Assembly: GCF_002849605.1 (NCBI RefSeq)
Contig: NZ_NPIB01000011.1
Location: 1 to 64,000 of the forward strand
DNA length: 64,000 nt
Source of the DNA: Photobacterium carnosum
GTDB taxonomy: Bacteria; Pseudomonadota; Gammaproteobacteria; Enterobacterales; Vibrionaceae
Reading direction: 5' to 3'
Both the position numbers and the translations under genes were made by a program. Positions within the stretch are counted from its first letter, which is position 1; each line of letters starts with the position of its first letter. Below, piece after piece: positions 1-8,690 of this stretch. The notes beneath the pieces were generated by a model. That model saw only the letters and a list, made by a program, of their open reading frames with translations. It did no database searches and was not told the origin of the DNA.

Positions 1-32
1 AATTATATGGTGGTGGGAGGAAGATTCGCACC
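1..32 (-). pseudogene. tRNA-Tyr 3'-end remnant
   Basis: Positions 1-19 repeat exactly at 177-195, where they cover the CCA end and 3' acceptor strand of the intact tRNA-Tyr. After that the T-arm decays and no D or anticodon arm follows. I read it as the broken 3' end of a duplicated tRNA-Tyr. More of it could lie to the left of the window only in the downstream (3') direction, so it cannot be a complete gene. Confidence 0.6.
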
Positions 33-65
33 TTTACCATTCAACTGTTGCCAAATTTCAGACGT

Positions 66-94
66 AAAAAAGCCCGCAATTGCTTGCAGGCTTC
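66..94 (-). terminator. Terminator of the first tRNA array
   Basis: On the minus strand AGCCTGCAAGCAATTGCGGGCT folds into a hairpin (stem around 72-93) followed by a run of T. It lies 7 nt downstream of the tRNA-Asn CCA end and should end the Ser-Thr-Tyr-Asn transcript. Confidence 0.75.
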
Positions 95-100
95 TCTATT

Positions 101-176
101 TGGCTCCCTCTACTGGACTTGAACCAGTGACATACGGATTAACAGTCCGCCGTTCTACCAACTGAACTAAGAAGGA
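101..176 (-). tRNA. tRNA-Asn (anticodon GTT)
   Basis: A 76-nt cloverleaf on the minus strand with CCA encoded. The anticodon arm has loop CTGTTAA (GTT), and the T-arm is CTGG-TTCAAGT-CCAG. The 7-bp acceptor (TCCTTCT/AGAGGGA) pairs fully with one G-U. It is the last gene of a four-tRNA transcript. Confidence 0.93.
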
Positions 177-182
177 ATTATA

Positions 183-267
183 TGGTGGTGGGAGAAGGAT
201 TCGAACCTTCGAAGGCGATGCCGGCAGATTTACAATCTGCTCCCTTTGGCCACTCGGGAATCCCACC
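183..267 (-). tRNA. tRNA-Tyr (anticodon GTA)
   Basis: An 85-nt class II tRNA on the minus strand. The acceptor is GGTGGGA/TCCCACC with ACCA encoded. The anticodon stem CAGAT/ATCTG holds GTA, and there is a long variable arm. Its 3' end with upstream flank is duplicated at the window start. Confidence 0.95.
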
Positions 268-276
268 GAAATTTAA

Positions 277-352
<76 letters not shown>

Positions 353-399
353 ACACTAATTTCTGTTTTATTGCCAAGTCGAAACTCAGCAATTAAATT

Positions 400-490
400 T
401 GGCGGAGAGATAGGGATTTGAACCCTAGATACGCTATAAACGTATGCTGGTTTTCAAGACCAGTGCTTTCAACCGCTCAGCCATCTCTCC
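400..490 (-). tRNA. tRNA-Ser (anticodon TGA), copy 1
   Basis: A 91-nt class II tRNA on the minus strand. The acceptor is GGAGAGA/TCTCTCC, the anticodon loop CTTGAAA (TGA), and the long variable arm includes ATACG..CGTAT. It is the first gene of the array and is identical over its whole length to the copy at 5426-5516. Confidence 0.96.
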
Positions 491-500
491 AATGCAGCGA

Positions 501-529
501 ATAATATAGTTGACTAAGCTCACTGTAAA
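501..529 (-). promoter_or_regulatory. Sigma-70 promoter of first tRNA array
   Basis: On the minus strand, -35 TTTACA (524-529), a 17-nt spacer and -10 TATTAT (501-506), followed by GC-containing sequence just before the tRNA-Ser 5' end at 490. The spacing and distance fit a stable-RNA promoter. Confidence 0.7.
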
Positions 530-748
530 GTGAAAATAGTAAAAAAAATATCGACTGCATTTTTATCCATCAATCATTACTAAAAACAATCAAAATAAGA
601 CCAATAAGCCATCAATGCTAGAACGTCATCTATCTATACATTGATACTAGTCTGGACTTTATAACATAGTAGTTAATTTTTACATCCTTGTTACCAATGA
701 ATAGTACAGGTAGACTTTGTTATATCATTACTCACATTGGATTTATGA

Positions 749-877
749 ATGATTACTGTAAAAAACATCTTTATCTTGTTTTTATTCTCTATCTCGATAA
801 ATGGTTGTAGCTTATCTCAAGGTACTATTATTCAAGCCCATGGCAATATTGAGGCGACACACAGTATTAAACACTAA
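749..877 (+). CDS. Possible 42-residue small lipoprotein
   Basis: An ATG opens a 42-codon frame. It encodes a short N-terminus with one lysine, a hydrophobic core (IFILFLFSISI) and a lipobox-like INGC with Cys at residue 20, then about 22 polar residues. This is the layout of small outer-membrane lipoproteins. I do not recognise the family. The ribosome binding site is weak, and such a short frame could arise by chance in AT-rich DNA. Confidence 0.4.
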   Translation: MITVKNIFILFLFSISINGCSLSQGTIIQAHGNIEATHSIKH

Positions 878-1148
878 TCAAATAAAGACTTAATTGTTAA
901 CGTATCATATGCCTAAAAGTAAATATCCCCGATAAGATGAACAATCGCCATCACCAATACAGTTAATTCTTTAACCTCCCGCCATTTGAAACATTGATCT
1001 TGCTCCAAATTTCACCCCAAATGCAATCGTTTGCTTTGCCGAACATCACACTTCAATCAGAAATATGAATTTATAGCCATTAATTGCTACACCAAAGTTA
1101 TTCCATAGAGGTATTTTACTCAAAGCATTTAATCTGTGAGTAAATAAA

Positions 1149-2150
1149 ATGAAAAAGAAAATATTAGTAATTGCTATTTCATCACTTTTTATGAGTAGCT
1201 TCGCACAATCAGCCACTATTTATAAAAAAGCTAATGGCGATAGATTAGATATTTATGGTGGTGCTGAAATTGGTGGAACCATTGTTACGAAAAGAGACAA
1301 ATCCCCTTTTGGCGATAAATCTAAATCTTATGTTGATGACTCTTTTGGAACTATTGGTATTAAAGGACAAACTAATAAATTTTATGCCAAATTAGAAATT
1401 GATGCCGAACGCACAGATTGGACTTATGAAAACAACTTTAGATTAGTTATTGATAAAGCTTATGTCGGTTATTTTTTAACTGATAAACAAACAGTAGAAT
1501 TTGGTCGAACAGATACCGCTTATGATCACTATGACGCTTTTGGTGATTTCTCAAATCAACTTGCCGATGAAGTATCAGAAGCTGGCGATCAAGATAACAC
1601 TATTAAATACCGTGGCGAATTTGGAGATTTAAAAGTCGGTATCTCATATTCAGCCAAAGGTTGGGATTTCGAACAAGATGCTCAATCCATCTATGATGAA
1701 AATGGCGTATTCCTCAAGAAAAGAGGATCATATATTACTGACTCCCGTGAAGGAGAAGTTATTAATGGCTATGCCGGCTACTTTACTAACAACCTAACCG
1801 TCATTGCTGCAGCTGAAACAGTACATAATCGTGGCGAGTTATATTCATTACACGGTAAATATAAAATTAATAAATTTGCTATTGGTGGATTCACTTCTTA
1901 TTCAGACCGTGATGGTGTAAACAAAAATAGCATGACATATGTATTATCGGGTTCTTACGACATTACGAGCCAATTAACAGGTTATGTTGTGGGTAATGTT
2001 TACGATGATGATAATAATGATAAAGACGACCAACATGTAGTTATCGGTACACAATATATGTATGCCAAAAATGTAAAACTCGTTGCAGAAGCTGCCATGG
2101 GTGGAAATACAGGTACATTAGGTTATCTAAAAGCATACTATTGGTTTTAA
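1149..2150 (+). CDS. Outer-membrane porin (Gram-negative porin family)
   Basis: A 333-residue protein with a Sec signal peptide (about residues 1-21, ending AQSA). It then shows alternating strands typical of trimeric porins: LDIYGGAEIGG near the start, KFYAKLEIDAER, VEFGRTDTAYDHYDAF in the L3/constriction area, and a C-terminus ending in aromatic YYWF, the signature recognised by the BAM machinery. Length and pattern match OmpL/OmpH-type general porins of Vibrionaceae. It would form a diffusion channel for small solutes. It is followed 54 bp later by the secreted nuclease gene with no clear terminator between, so co-transcription is possible. Family is clear; substrate preference is not. Confidence 0.9.
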   Translation: MKKKILVIAISSLFMSSFAQSATIYKKANGDRLDIYGGAEIGGTIVTKRDKSPFGDKSKSYVDDSFGTIGIKGQTNKFYAKLEIDAERTDWTYENNFRLVIDKAYVGYFLTDKQTVEFGRTDTAYDHYDAFGDFSNQLADEVSEAGDQDNTIKYRGEFGDLKVGISYSAKGWDFEQDAQSIYDENGVFLKKRGSYITDSREGEVINGYAGYFTNNLTVIAAAETVHNRGELYSLHGKYKINKFAIGGFTSYSDRDGVNKNSMTYVLSGSYDITSQLTGYVVGNVYDDDNNDKDDQHVVIGTQYMYAKNVKLVAEAAMGGNTGTLGYLKAYYWF

Positions 2151-2204
2151 GCCTTAAAAAAATTGAATAATAAAATATCTTGTTATACACATGGAACGTA
2201 ATTC

Positions 2205-4349
2205 ATGAAAAAAAATATTTTAGCGATAATTATTGGCGCCACTATTTCATCATTTAGTTTTCAACTATATGCCGCTGATGATCAAGACAAAAATGAAATA
2301 GAAACATTAACCATTCAAGGTATTCAAGGAGAAGGCGAATACACTCCTATTGCCCTAGATAAACATATATCGACTCAACAATATCAAGTAAACGGTATTA
2401 TTACAGCTATTCAGCAACATAATTTAGGTAAAGATCTAAAACAAGGCTTTTTCATGCAAGCCGCAACAGATAATAACCCTAAGACATCTGATGGTATTTT
2501 TGTTCAAACAAGCAAAATAACAGGCTTGAAAACAGGACAAGAAGTTAATGTCATTGCAAATATTAGCGAAGATTTTAAGTGGACTAAATTAATTAATGTC
2601 GAAAGTATTAAAATATTAACTAATGATAACCCATTACCGCCGATTACTGTTTTAACCTTTGATAATGCCAATAAATTTGATTTAGAACGTTACGAAGGAA
2701 TGCTCGTACGTATTAATGAGAATTCAGATCTAAACGTCACAAAAAATTATGGTTTTGATTTTAATTCGTACCGTAGCAATATGTTACTTTCATATGGAAC
2801 TGTCAACGTACACCCTAATCAAACCCATGCGCCAACAACCTCTCATGCAAAACAACCCAATGATTTATTAGTTATTGAATCTTTTACCAAAGCACCCAAC
2901 GGTGATATTCCTTGGTATCCAACCTTTGGTGCAGATAACGGCACCGGAACAACTGATAATTATATTCGTATTGGTGATGTTGTTGATGGCTTAGAAGGTG
3001 TAATAGGTTATTCGTATGGCGATTATCGTTTCTATGTCACCAATGAGGCCGATACAAAGACATTTATTCATACAAACGATAGAACTGACGCGCCAGTATT
3101 AAAACAAGGCGGAGATTTACGAATCGCTAGTTTTAATGTTCTTAATTACTTCAATTCCCCATTTACGCATGAGACTCAAAATCCATTAAAACAAAACCGT
3201 GGCGCAATGACACAAGAGGAATTTGACCTACAAAGCACTAAAATTGCTAAAGCCATTGTGCGAATGCAGGCTGATATTGTCGGTCTAATGGAAATTGAAA
3301 ATAATGGTTTTAAATCAGATTCAGCCGTTAACGATCTAGTTACTAAGATTAATGATCGAATAAAAGATCCAGCAGAACATTACGCTTATGTAAAACCCAA
3401 TAATGGTGAAAAATTTGTTGGTGGTGATGCGATTTCAAGCCAAGTGATTTACAAACCAAATAAAGTCACATTAGAGCAGTATCGTATAATAAAAATGCCA
3501 GAGCAACATGCACCTGCCGTTAAGTATACCGATGAAAAAAATAAGAAAAGAAACGAAAATGGTATTAATCATCAACGAGATACCATTGCTCCAACCTTTA
3601 AAATCAATGGCACAGATAAAACCTTAACCATCTCTGTTAACCATTTTAAATCAAAAGGCTCTACTTGCTGGGAAGATGTAAATACAAGTGAACAGCTTGA
3701 TGCAGATAAACAAGGCTCATGTGAGAATTTACGGGTTGCTGCTGCTGAACATTTAGGTGAAGCATTAGCTAAAATTTCCGGTTCAAAAATTATTATAGGC
3801 GATTTAAATTCATACGCAAATGAAGATCCCGTCATCGTATTAACTAATCGAGATAATGTACCTAAAGATCATATTATTAAAGCCGCAGCATATACTTATA
3901 TTGGTGGAGATAAAAAGACAGGTACACCATTATATGGACCAGAAGGTAAAGTCATCAATAAAAATTATGGCTATACCAATATCATCCGTCAATTACATCC
4001 AGATTCATACAGCTTTTCATATCAAAATAATATTGGTACGTTAGATTATATTCTATTATCACCAGATCTAAAAAGTAAGGTTGTCGATGCTACAGATTGG
4101 AATATTAATGCTGGCGAAACTACGTTATTAGAATATGCAGATAAAAACAATTGTAATAAAAATACATGTTCTCCTCGTTATAAGGATATCTACCGCGCAT
4201 CGGATCACGATCCTGCAGTCATAGATTTAAAAATTAAAGAACAGGTCAAAGATACGGAAAAAGATAAACATTCCGGTGGTTCAACAGGTGTAATGGGATT
4301 AATTTCCTTGTTTGGAATACTTTTATTAAGAAAAAAGAATAATAAATAA
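2205..4349 (+). CDS. ExeM/NucH-type extracellular endonuclease with GlyGly-CTERM tail
   Basis: A 714-residue secreted nuclease. It has a signal peptide (residues 1-23), an OB-fold-like region (about 50-125) and an endonuclease/exonuclease/phosphatase domain from about 305 to 675. Motifs seen are ASFNVLNYF, IVGLMEIENN (metal-binding Glu), IIGDLNSYANEDP and RASDHDPAVID (catalytic His). The last 25 residues are SGGSTGVMG, a hydrophobic segment and basic LLRKKNNK, the GlyGly-CTERM pattern processed by rhombosortase after type II secretion. In this family the enzyme degrades extracellular DNA for nutrients or biofilm turnover. Placement after a porin gene could allow co-expression. A rhombosortase gene is not in the window. 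Confidence 0.9.
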   Translation: MKKNILAIIIGATISSFSFQLYAADDQDKNEIETLTIQGIQGEGEYTPIALDKHISTQQYQVNGIITAIQQHNLGKDLKQGFFMQAATDNNPKTSDGIFVQTSKITGLKTGQEVNVIANISEDFKWTKLINVESIKILTNDNPLPPITVLTFDNANKFDLERYEGMLVRINENSDLNVTKNYGFDFNSYRSNMLLSYGTVNVHPNQTHAPTTSHAKQPNDLLVIESFTKAPNGDIPWYPTFGADNGTGTTDNYIRIGDVVDGLEGVIGYSYGDYRFYVTNEADTKTFIHTNDRTDAPVLKQGGDLRIASFNVLNYFNSPFTHETQNPLKQNRGAMTQEEFDLQSTKIAKAIVRMQADIVGLMEIENNGFKSDSAVNDLVTKINDRIKDPAEHYAYVKPNNGEKFVGGDAISSQVIYKPNKVTLEQYRIIKMPEQHAPAVKYTDEKNKKRNENGINHQRDTIAPTFKINGTDKTLTISVNHFKSKGSTCWEDVNTSEQLDADKQGSCENLRVAAAEHLGEALAKISGSKIIIGDLNSYANEDPVIVLTNRDNVPKDHIIKAAAYTYIGGDKKTGTPLYGPEGKVINKNYGYTNIIRQLHPDSYSFSYQNNIGTLDYILLSPDLKSKVVDATDWNINAGETTLLEYADKNNCNKNTCSPRYKDIYRASDHDPAVIDLKIKEQVKDTEKDKHSGGSTGVMGLISLFGILLLRKKNNK

Positions 4350-4360
4350 CCAATATAAGA

Positions 4361-4387
4361 AAGAGGCTTAACAAGCCTCTTTACTTT
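4361..4387 (+). terminator. Terminator of the nuclease gene
   Basis: AGAGGCTT-aac-AAGCCTCT is a perfect 8-bp stem followed by TTACTTT, 11 bp after the stop codon. Confidence 0.8.
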
Positions 4388-4441
4388 GGAAAGTAACATT
4401 ATTGATAATTCTAATAATTTACAGTTTATTCATGTTTGCAA

Positions 4442-4460
4442 TGTGATGATTATCATAAAA
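4442..4460. promoter_or_regulatory. Fur-box-like palindrome
   Basis: The centre ATGATTATCAT matches the 11-bp core of the classical Fur box (complementary strand ATGATAATCAT), with weak flanks giving about 13 of 19 positions. It lies 55 bp upstream of the unknown gene at 4516. Iron control of that gene is only an inference. Confidence 0.3.
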
Positions 4461-4515
4461 TCGAATCTCATATAGTGATGTAATCATACCTCATCTATTT
4501 TAGGATACTGATTAC

Positions 4516-5049
4516 ATGCTTAGTTCTGCAAAATCACTTTCAATATCATTAAATAAAGCATGGATAAAACCGTTTCTTTATCAATCTGATGTTGAAAAAA
4601 GAATTCGATCTTGGTTTCACAAATATAATACAGCTTGTATTCTTGATATTGTTCTAAAGGAAAAATCAGTTTCCAGCCCAAAAGTTAGAGTTACCGTTGA
4701 ATATAATAAAATATTAAAGAATAGTCATATTGATACTGAAAAATTAGCCAGCGTTATTGAAGATCAATTATTTGATTTTTTTGAATATAGAAATGTAATA
4801 TCTATTGATGAAATAATAAAAAAAATATCAATTGAAGATTCACCTCAAGATTATTGTCATTCATTAATAATGAAATCATTAAAAAAAGAAATAATTATTG
4901 ATGACCAATTTAATTTATTAGATCTTAATCATCAATATCCATCAGAATATGATTTACATCGATTAACTGATTTAAAAGTTGAACGGTTATTATTTATATC
5001 ACATATTATAAAATACAATATCAATGTGCATAATGCGTTAGCTCTTTAA
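4516..5049 (+). CDS. Hypothetical protein, 177 residues
   Basis: A complete frame with its own promoter space. No signal peptide or transmembrane segment is visible. It is rich in Ile, Lys, Asp and Glu, with predicted alternating helices. The middle (about 60-150) alternates short helices and charged loops (IEDQLFDFFEYRNV, IDEIIKKISIEDS), which could be a small DNA- or protein-binding fold. I recognise no family. It stands alone between the nuclease and the second tRNA locus. The Fur-like site upstream is the only regulatory hint. Confidence 0.65.
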   Translation: MLSSAKSLSISLNKAWIKPFLYQSDVEKRIRSWFHKYNTACILDIVLKEKSVSSPKVRVTVEYNKILKNSHIDTEKLASVIEDQLFDFFEYRNVISIDEIIKKISIEDSPQDYCHSLIMKSLKKEIIIDDQFNLLDLNHQYPSEYDLHRLTDLKVERLLFISHIIKYNINVHNALAL

Positions 5050-5116
5050 TACACTCAACCACCATCAAAAACAAACTAGCCTTCAACATTTTCTCATCTC
5101 GATGGTAGATATAATA

Positions 5117-5147
5117 AAAGCCTCGTTATCATCAACGAGGTTATTCT
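5117..5147. terminator. Hairpin after the 177-residue gene
   Basis: CCTCGTT-atcatc-AACGAGG forms a 7-bp stem with TTATTCT on the plus side and CTTTTATTAT on the minus side. It may serve both the plus-strand gene ending at 5049 and minus-strand tRNA read-through. Confidence 0.5.
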
Positions 5148-5198
5148 ACAACATACTGATAATCGCTCCCCTATCTCGCTGGTATGACGAAAAAATAC

Positions 5199-5276
5199 GA
5201 TTTAGGTAGTAGAGGATTTGAACCTGTTTTATTGTACCAATTAAATATATTGCTACTTTTACTTAGACGAAAAAAC
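5199..5276 (-). repeat. tRNA-derived repeat unit A
   Basis: About 78 bp, nearly identical to unit B at 5315-5392. On the minus strand it contains a T-arm-like GGTTCAAATCC, then a spacer that includes a shared TACTTTTACTTAGACG segment (plus-strand reading) and a run of A. It looks like a degraded tail of a duplicated tRNA-Ser transcription unit. Confidence 0.6.
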
Positions 5277-5314
5277 GCTAAATTCTTAACGGCTTTCTTA
5301 AATTTGGCGGAGCT

Positions 5315-5392
5315 GATTTAGGCATTAGAGGATTTGAACCCGTTTTTATTGCACCAATTAAATATATTACTACTTTTACTTAGACGAAAAAA
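5315..5392 (-). repeat. tRNA-derived repeat unit B
   Basis: Second copy of the unit at 5199-5276, differing at a handful of positions. Its right side is preceded by TTTGGCGGAG, the same CCA-end sequence that starts the intact tRNA-Ser at 5426. So the unit represents the 3' end plus downstream spacer of a tRNA gene that lost its body. Confidence 0.6.
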
Positions 5393-5420
5393 AGCCAACA
5401 TCTAAATGCTGGCTTTTTAA
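5387..5420 (-). terminator. Terminator of tRNA-Ser copy 2
   Basis: On the minus strand AGCCAGCATTTAGATGTTGGCT followed by seven T gives a clear intrinsic terminator 6 nt past the CCA end of the tRNA. Confidence 0.8.
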
Positions 5421-5425
5421 AAATT

Positions 5426-5516
5426 TGGCGGAGAGATAGGGATTTGAACCCTAGATACGCTATAAACGTATGCTGGTTTTCAAGACCAGTGCTTTCAACC
5501 GCTCAGCCATCTCTCC
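5426..5516 (-). tRNA. tRNA-Ser (anticodon TGA), copy 2
   Basis: Identical over all 91 nt to the tRNA at 400-490, including the CCA end and anticodon TGA. It is a single-gene unit with its own promoter and terminator. Confidence 0.96.
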
Positions 5517-5527
5517 ATGCGGCGTAT

Positions 5528-5554
5528 ATTATAGCGATCAGAGTTTTCTGTAAA
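5528..5554 (-). promoter_or_regulatory. Promoter of tRNA-Ser copy 2
   Basis: On the minus strand TTTACA (5549-5554), a 15-nt spacer and TATAAT (5528-5533). A TAATAT two bases further along gives a 17-nt spacer. The tRNA starts 12 nt downstream. Confidence 0.65.
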
Positions 5555-5720
5555 GCGTTTATTCCAAAAAGGAATTTAAGTGGGTAATTATTATCCTGAT
5601 AATTAAATATTGACTATTTAATCACATAATTAATGTTATGAACGGCTCGCTATAATTCAATTTAGCAGCCATTGTTACAGTATTGACGAATAATAACGTT
5701 ACTATTTCAAGGAAGATTTC

Positions 5721-6428
5721 ATGAACATATTAATTATTGGAGGAACTGGAGGCATTGGATTAGCGATTATCCAACAGTTATTAATCATTAAACCCCATGC
5801 AAACATCCATGCGACATTTTTTCGCCACCAGCCTCAATATCAACATTCGCAGCTACATTGGCATCATCTTGATATTAGCCTTGAAAACCAGATAGCAGCA
5901 CTGGCAAAACAACTACCTCAACTTGATGTTGTGATCAATGCTGTCGGTATGCTTCACACTGCGAAACATCAGCCTGAAAAGTCTATTCAACAATTTGATG
6001 TTGCTTTTTTCCAAACTAACATTCAAATTAATACCCTGCCAAGCTTATTAATTGCTAAACATTTTATGACTCCACTAAAAACATCACCACGCAGTTATTT
6101 TATAACTATTTCAGCGAAGGTCGGCAGCATTGAAGATAATAAATTAGGCGGCTGGATCAGTTATCGTAGCTCAAAAGCGGCACTTAATATGGCGATTAAA
6201 ACTATTAGTATTGAATGGCAAACCAAACTCCCCCACTGTTGTGTGATTGCTTTTCATCCCGGTACAACCGCAAGCGCACTATCGGAACCCTTTCAACGTA
6301 ATGTTGCGCCACATAAATTATTTACACCCACTTATACTGCGCAATGCTTATTACATTTATTGGCTATACTTACACCACAAGAAACGGGGCAATTTTTAAG
6401 TTATAACGGTAACATTCTTCCTTGGTGA
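5721..6428 (+). CDS. Short-chain dehydrogenase/reductase, C-factor-like
   Basis: A 235-residue Rossmann protein. The N-terminus has ILIIGGTGGIGLAI, the glycine-rich cofactor motif, followed by NAVGM (the NAG position) at about residue 76. The catalytic Ser/Tyr/Lys region is TISAKVGSIED and YRSSKAALNMAIK (about 133-162). C-factor/CsgA-type SDRs of this size are cytoplasmic and of unknown substrate. The start has a good ribosome site (AAGGAAG). It stands alone between a tRNA and an exporter gene on the same strand; a shared function is not evident. Confidence 0.85.
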   Translation: MNILIIGGTGGIGLAIIQQLLIIKPHANIHATFFRHQPQYQHSQLHWHHLDISLENQIAALAKQLPQLDVVINAVGMLHTAKHQPEKSIQQFDVAFFQTNIQINTLPSLLIAKHFMTPLKTSPRSYFITISAKVGSIEDNKLGGWISYRSSKAALNMAIKTISIEWQTKLPHCCVIAFHPGTTASALSEPFQRNVAPHKLFTPTYTAQCLLHLLAILTPQETGQFLSYNGNILPW

Positions 6429-6583
6429 TATCTTTTAAGCATAAACAATACTAATAGAACACATGTTATATTATTATACATAATGTGAAATTCATCATAA
6501 TATACAGGCTTCTTAATGTTGTTGTTTGCGTTTCTTAACTTCAATCAGCACCACCATTCACCTTGTTTCTCTCGGTAGGTACA

Positions 6584-7468
6584 ATGAAAAAACGTTCTGT
6601 TGGCTTTGCTATGACCATTTTAATTATTGGTAATTTGGTTGCTGTATTTTCTGATGCACTAATAAAAACCATGGGTAAAGATGCCGCAGTATTCCAATTT
6701 GTATTTTTCCGTCAATTATCAGCAGTCATCATCTTGCTCCCTTTTTGCTTACGTGCGACCAAACAGAGCTTTTTAGTTGGCTTAAAATGGCATTGTGTAC
6801 GCGCTCATGTGTGGTTATTAGGCGCTGTGTTTATGGTGATTTCATTGAGCAGCTTACCCTTAGCAACTGCTAATGCTATTTTCTATGCAGCACCCTTGAT
6901 CATGCTTCCGTTAGCAATGCTTGTTTACGGCGAAAAACTCAGTCGCTATTCTATTGCTGCCGGTATTATTGGCTTTGCTGGTGTGTTAGTCATTGTGCGT
7001 CCGACAGACATTAGCTGGGCGGCATTTGGAGCATTAGTCGTCGCATTCACTATTGCAGTAAACAACCTTTTTATTCGTAAACTACCCACCCAACAGAGCG
7101 TTGCCCAAACATTATTACTCACAAACTTAATCGGTATGCCTGCATCACTCGCATTAGCATTGTGGGAAAATAAACCATGGGATTGGTCACCACTGATTAC
7201 CGCTTCAGGCTCTAGTGCATTAATTTTGGTGTATGCCGCAACATGCGTGGTAGCCTATCGAGCAGCGGAAAGTAATAAAATCGCCAGTGCTGAATACAGT
7301 GGTTTAATTGGCGCAGTAATAGTAGGTTATTTATTGTTTAACGAAGTGCCAGATATAACAACTTTAGTGGGCACGATAATGATCATTGCACCATTATTAT
7401 GGCTAGCCAAAGTCGAAAGAAAGCGGCATAAAAAAGATTCTATTCAAGCAATTGCTGTTAACGAATAA
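6584..7468 (+). CDS. EamA/DMT-family inner-membrane transporter
   Basis: About 294 residues with roughly ten hydrophobic helices in two EamA halves (about 10-135 and 145-280), the usual RhaT/RarD/YdcZ-superfamily layout. Motifs such as NAIFYAAPLIMLPLAM and GLIGAVIVGYLLFNEVPD lie at the ends of the halves, as in known members. I chose the ATG at 6584, preceded by GTAGGT, over the in-frame TTG at 6563. These carriers export or import metabolites such as amino acids; the substrate cannot be told from sequence. Confidence 0.85.
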   Translation: MKKRSVGFAMTILIIGNLVAVFSDALIKTMGKDAAVFQFVFFRQLSAVIILLPFCLRATKQSFLVGLKWHCVRAHVWLLGAVFMVISLSSLPLATANAIFYAAPLIMLPLAMLVYGEKLSRYSIAAGIIGFAGVLVIVRPTDISWAAFGALVVAFTIAVNNLFIRKLPTQQSVAQTLLLTNLIGMPASLALALWENKPWDWSPLITASGSSALILVYAATCVVAYRAAESNKIASAEYSGLIGAVIVGYLLFNEVPDITTLVGTIMIIAPLLWLAKVERKRHKKDSIQAIAVNE

Positions 7469-7586
7469 TAAAATATTTCATGGCCTAACCGTCCTACATA
7501 CAAAGATTAAGACCCTGAATATACTATTTTTAGCCACAGCTTATAGGTGGCTTTAACGTTACTTGCGTAGGATATCTGTAATAAAA

Positions 7587-7616
7587 AAGCGATAACCATT
7601 AGGCTATCGCTTTTTC
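7587..7616. terminator. Bidirectional terminator
   Basis: AGCGATA-acc..ggc-TATCGCT type stem (7589-7611) is flanked by A-run and T-run. It separates the converging EamA gene and the deacetylase gene and should end both. Confidence 0.8.
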
Positions 7617-7646
7617 ATACCGCATGATTTTCTTATTACAACAATC

Positions 7647-8690
7647 TTAAACCAGTGCTTTATTAAATCCATCAAGGACGGCGACGGTGTTATGACCTAA
7701 ATCATCTACCGCATAACCACCTTCAAAAACAAATAGTGTTGGAATATTTAATAAGCCAATCATCCAGCCAATATTTTGATAATCGTTACGCATCAATTTA
7801 AAGTAACTGATAGGATCATCGGCAAAGGTGTCCATGCCTAATGAAATCACTAATGCTTCAGGCTTATATTCTGCAATACGAGCCAATGCTTGCGCCAATA
7901 CTGGCTCATACACTGACCAATCAGTCGTGTGCAGTGGTAATGGTAAGTTAAGATTAAAGCCTAATCCTTCACCTTCACCGTCTTCATCAGCAAAGCCTAA
8001 ATAATGCGGATAATCATAATCAGGATCACCATGAATAGACGTAAACAATACGTCACTACGATTATAGAAAATACTTTGCGTACCATTACCGTGATGGTAA
8101 TCAATATCTAATACAGCAACTCGCTTAGCACCTTGACGAACAAAGCTTTCAGCTGCAATCGCCGCATTATTAGCATAACAATAACCGCCCATTAAATCAG
8201 GGGCAGCATGGTGACCCGGTGGGCGACATAATGCAAACGCGGCATGCTCGCCTTGTTTAATTAAATCAACCCCTGTTAAAGCACATTCTGTCGCCGCAAC
8301 AATCGCTTTCCAAGAACCAGCAGTAATAGCCGCAGTCATATCAAAGCTGTAATACCCTAAGCGGCCTTCAATATCTTTAGGAATACGGTTACGCAAATGA
8401 CGTGCTGGCGCAAAACAATATGGCGAGGCATCATGCACATCACCAAAGGTTTCTACCCACTGATCCCAGCAACTTGCAAGAAAATCAACATAATCATCGG
8501 TATGAACCCAACGCATCGGTGCATCACCATAGCTATTAGGCTCTACAATCGTAAAACCACCATGGTTATTTAACGCATTCAGCACCATATCTGCACGTTC
8601 TGGTTTTTCAAAACATGGGGTTGCTTCACCATTTAAAAATTCAAAACGAACATGGTGTAAACGTTGTTTTTCAGTATAGATAACTTTCAT
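7647..8690 (-). CDS. Class II histone-deacetylase family, acetylpolyamine amidohydrolase-like
   Basis: A 347-residue enzyme of the HDAC/APAH superfamily. The zinc and charge-relay residues are visible: RPPGHHAAP (His160-His161), DIDYHHGNGTQ (Asp197, His199), GMDTFADDP (Asp, zinc) and FEGGYAVDD (Tyr). IHGDPDYDYPHYLGF resembles the loop of bacterial acetylpolyamine amidohydrolases. It probably removes acetyl groups from acetylpolyamines or other short amides in the cytoplasm. Its ATG overlaps the stop of the upstream polyamine-binding protein gene (TAATG), so the two are translationally coupled, which supports a polyamine role. The substrate itself is inferred. Confidence 0.88.
   Translation of the reverse strand: MKVIYTEKQRLHHVRFEFLNGEATPCFEKPERADMVLNALNNHGGFTIVEPNSYGDAPMRWVHTDDYVDFLASCWDQWVETFGDVHDASPYCFAPARHLRNRIPKDIEGRLGYYSFDMTAAITAGSWKAIVAATECALTGVDLIKQGEHAAFALCRPPGHHAAPDLMGGYCYANNAAIAAESFVRQGAKRVAVLDIDYHHGNGTQSIFYNRSDVLFTSIHGDPDYDYPHYLGFADEDGEGEGLGFNLNLPLPLHTTDWSVYEPVLAQALARIAEYKPEALVISLGMDTFADDPISYFKLMRNDYQNIGWMIGLLNIPTLFVFEGGYAVDDLGHNTVAVLDGFNKALV

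Larger units (their letters stand above)
491..1148. other. Long low-coding spacer before the porin gene
   Basis: This 658-bp AT-rich stretch holds the tRNA promoter at its left edge and one possible 42-codon lipoprotein gene (749-877). The rest shows no convincing reading frame, RNA gene or terminator. The last 100 bp probably carry the porin promoter, but I could not single out a clear site. Confidence 0.5.

Noticed and set aside
5199..5392. CRISPR-like direct repeats
   Set aside because: Only two units of about 78 bp containing tRNA T-arm remnants; no short repeats with unique spacers and no cas genes.
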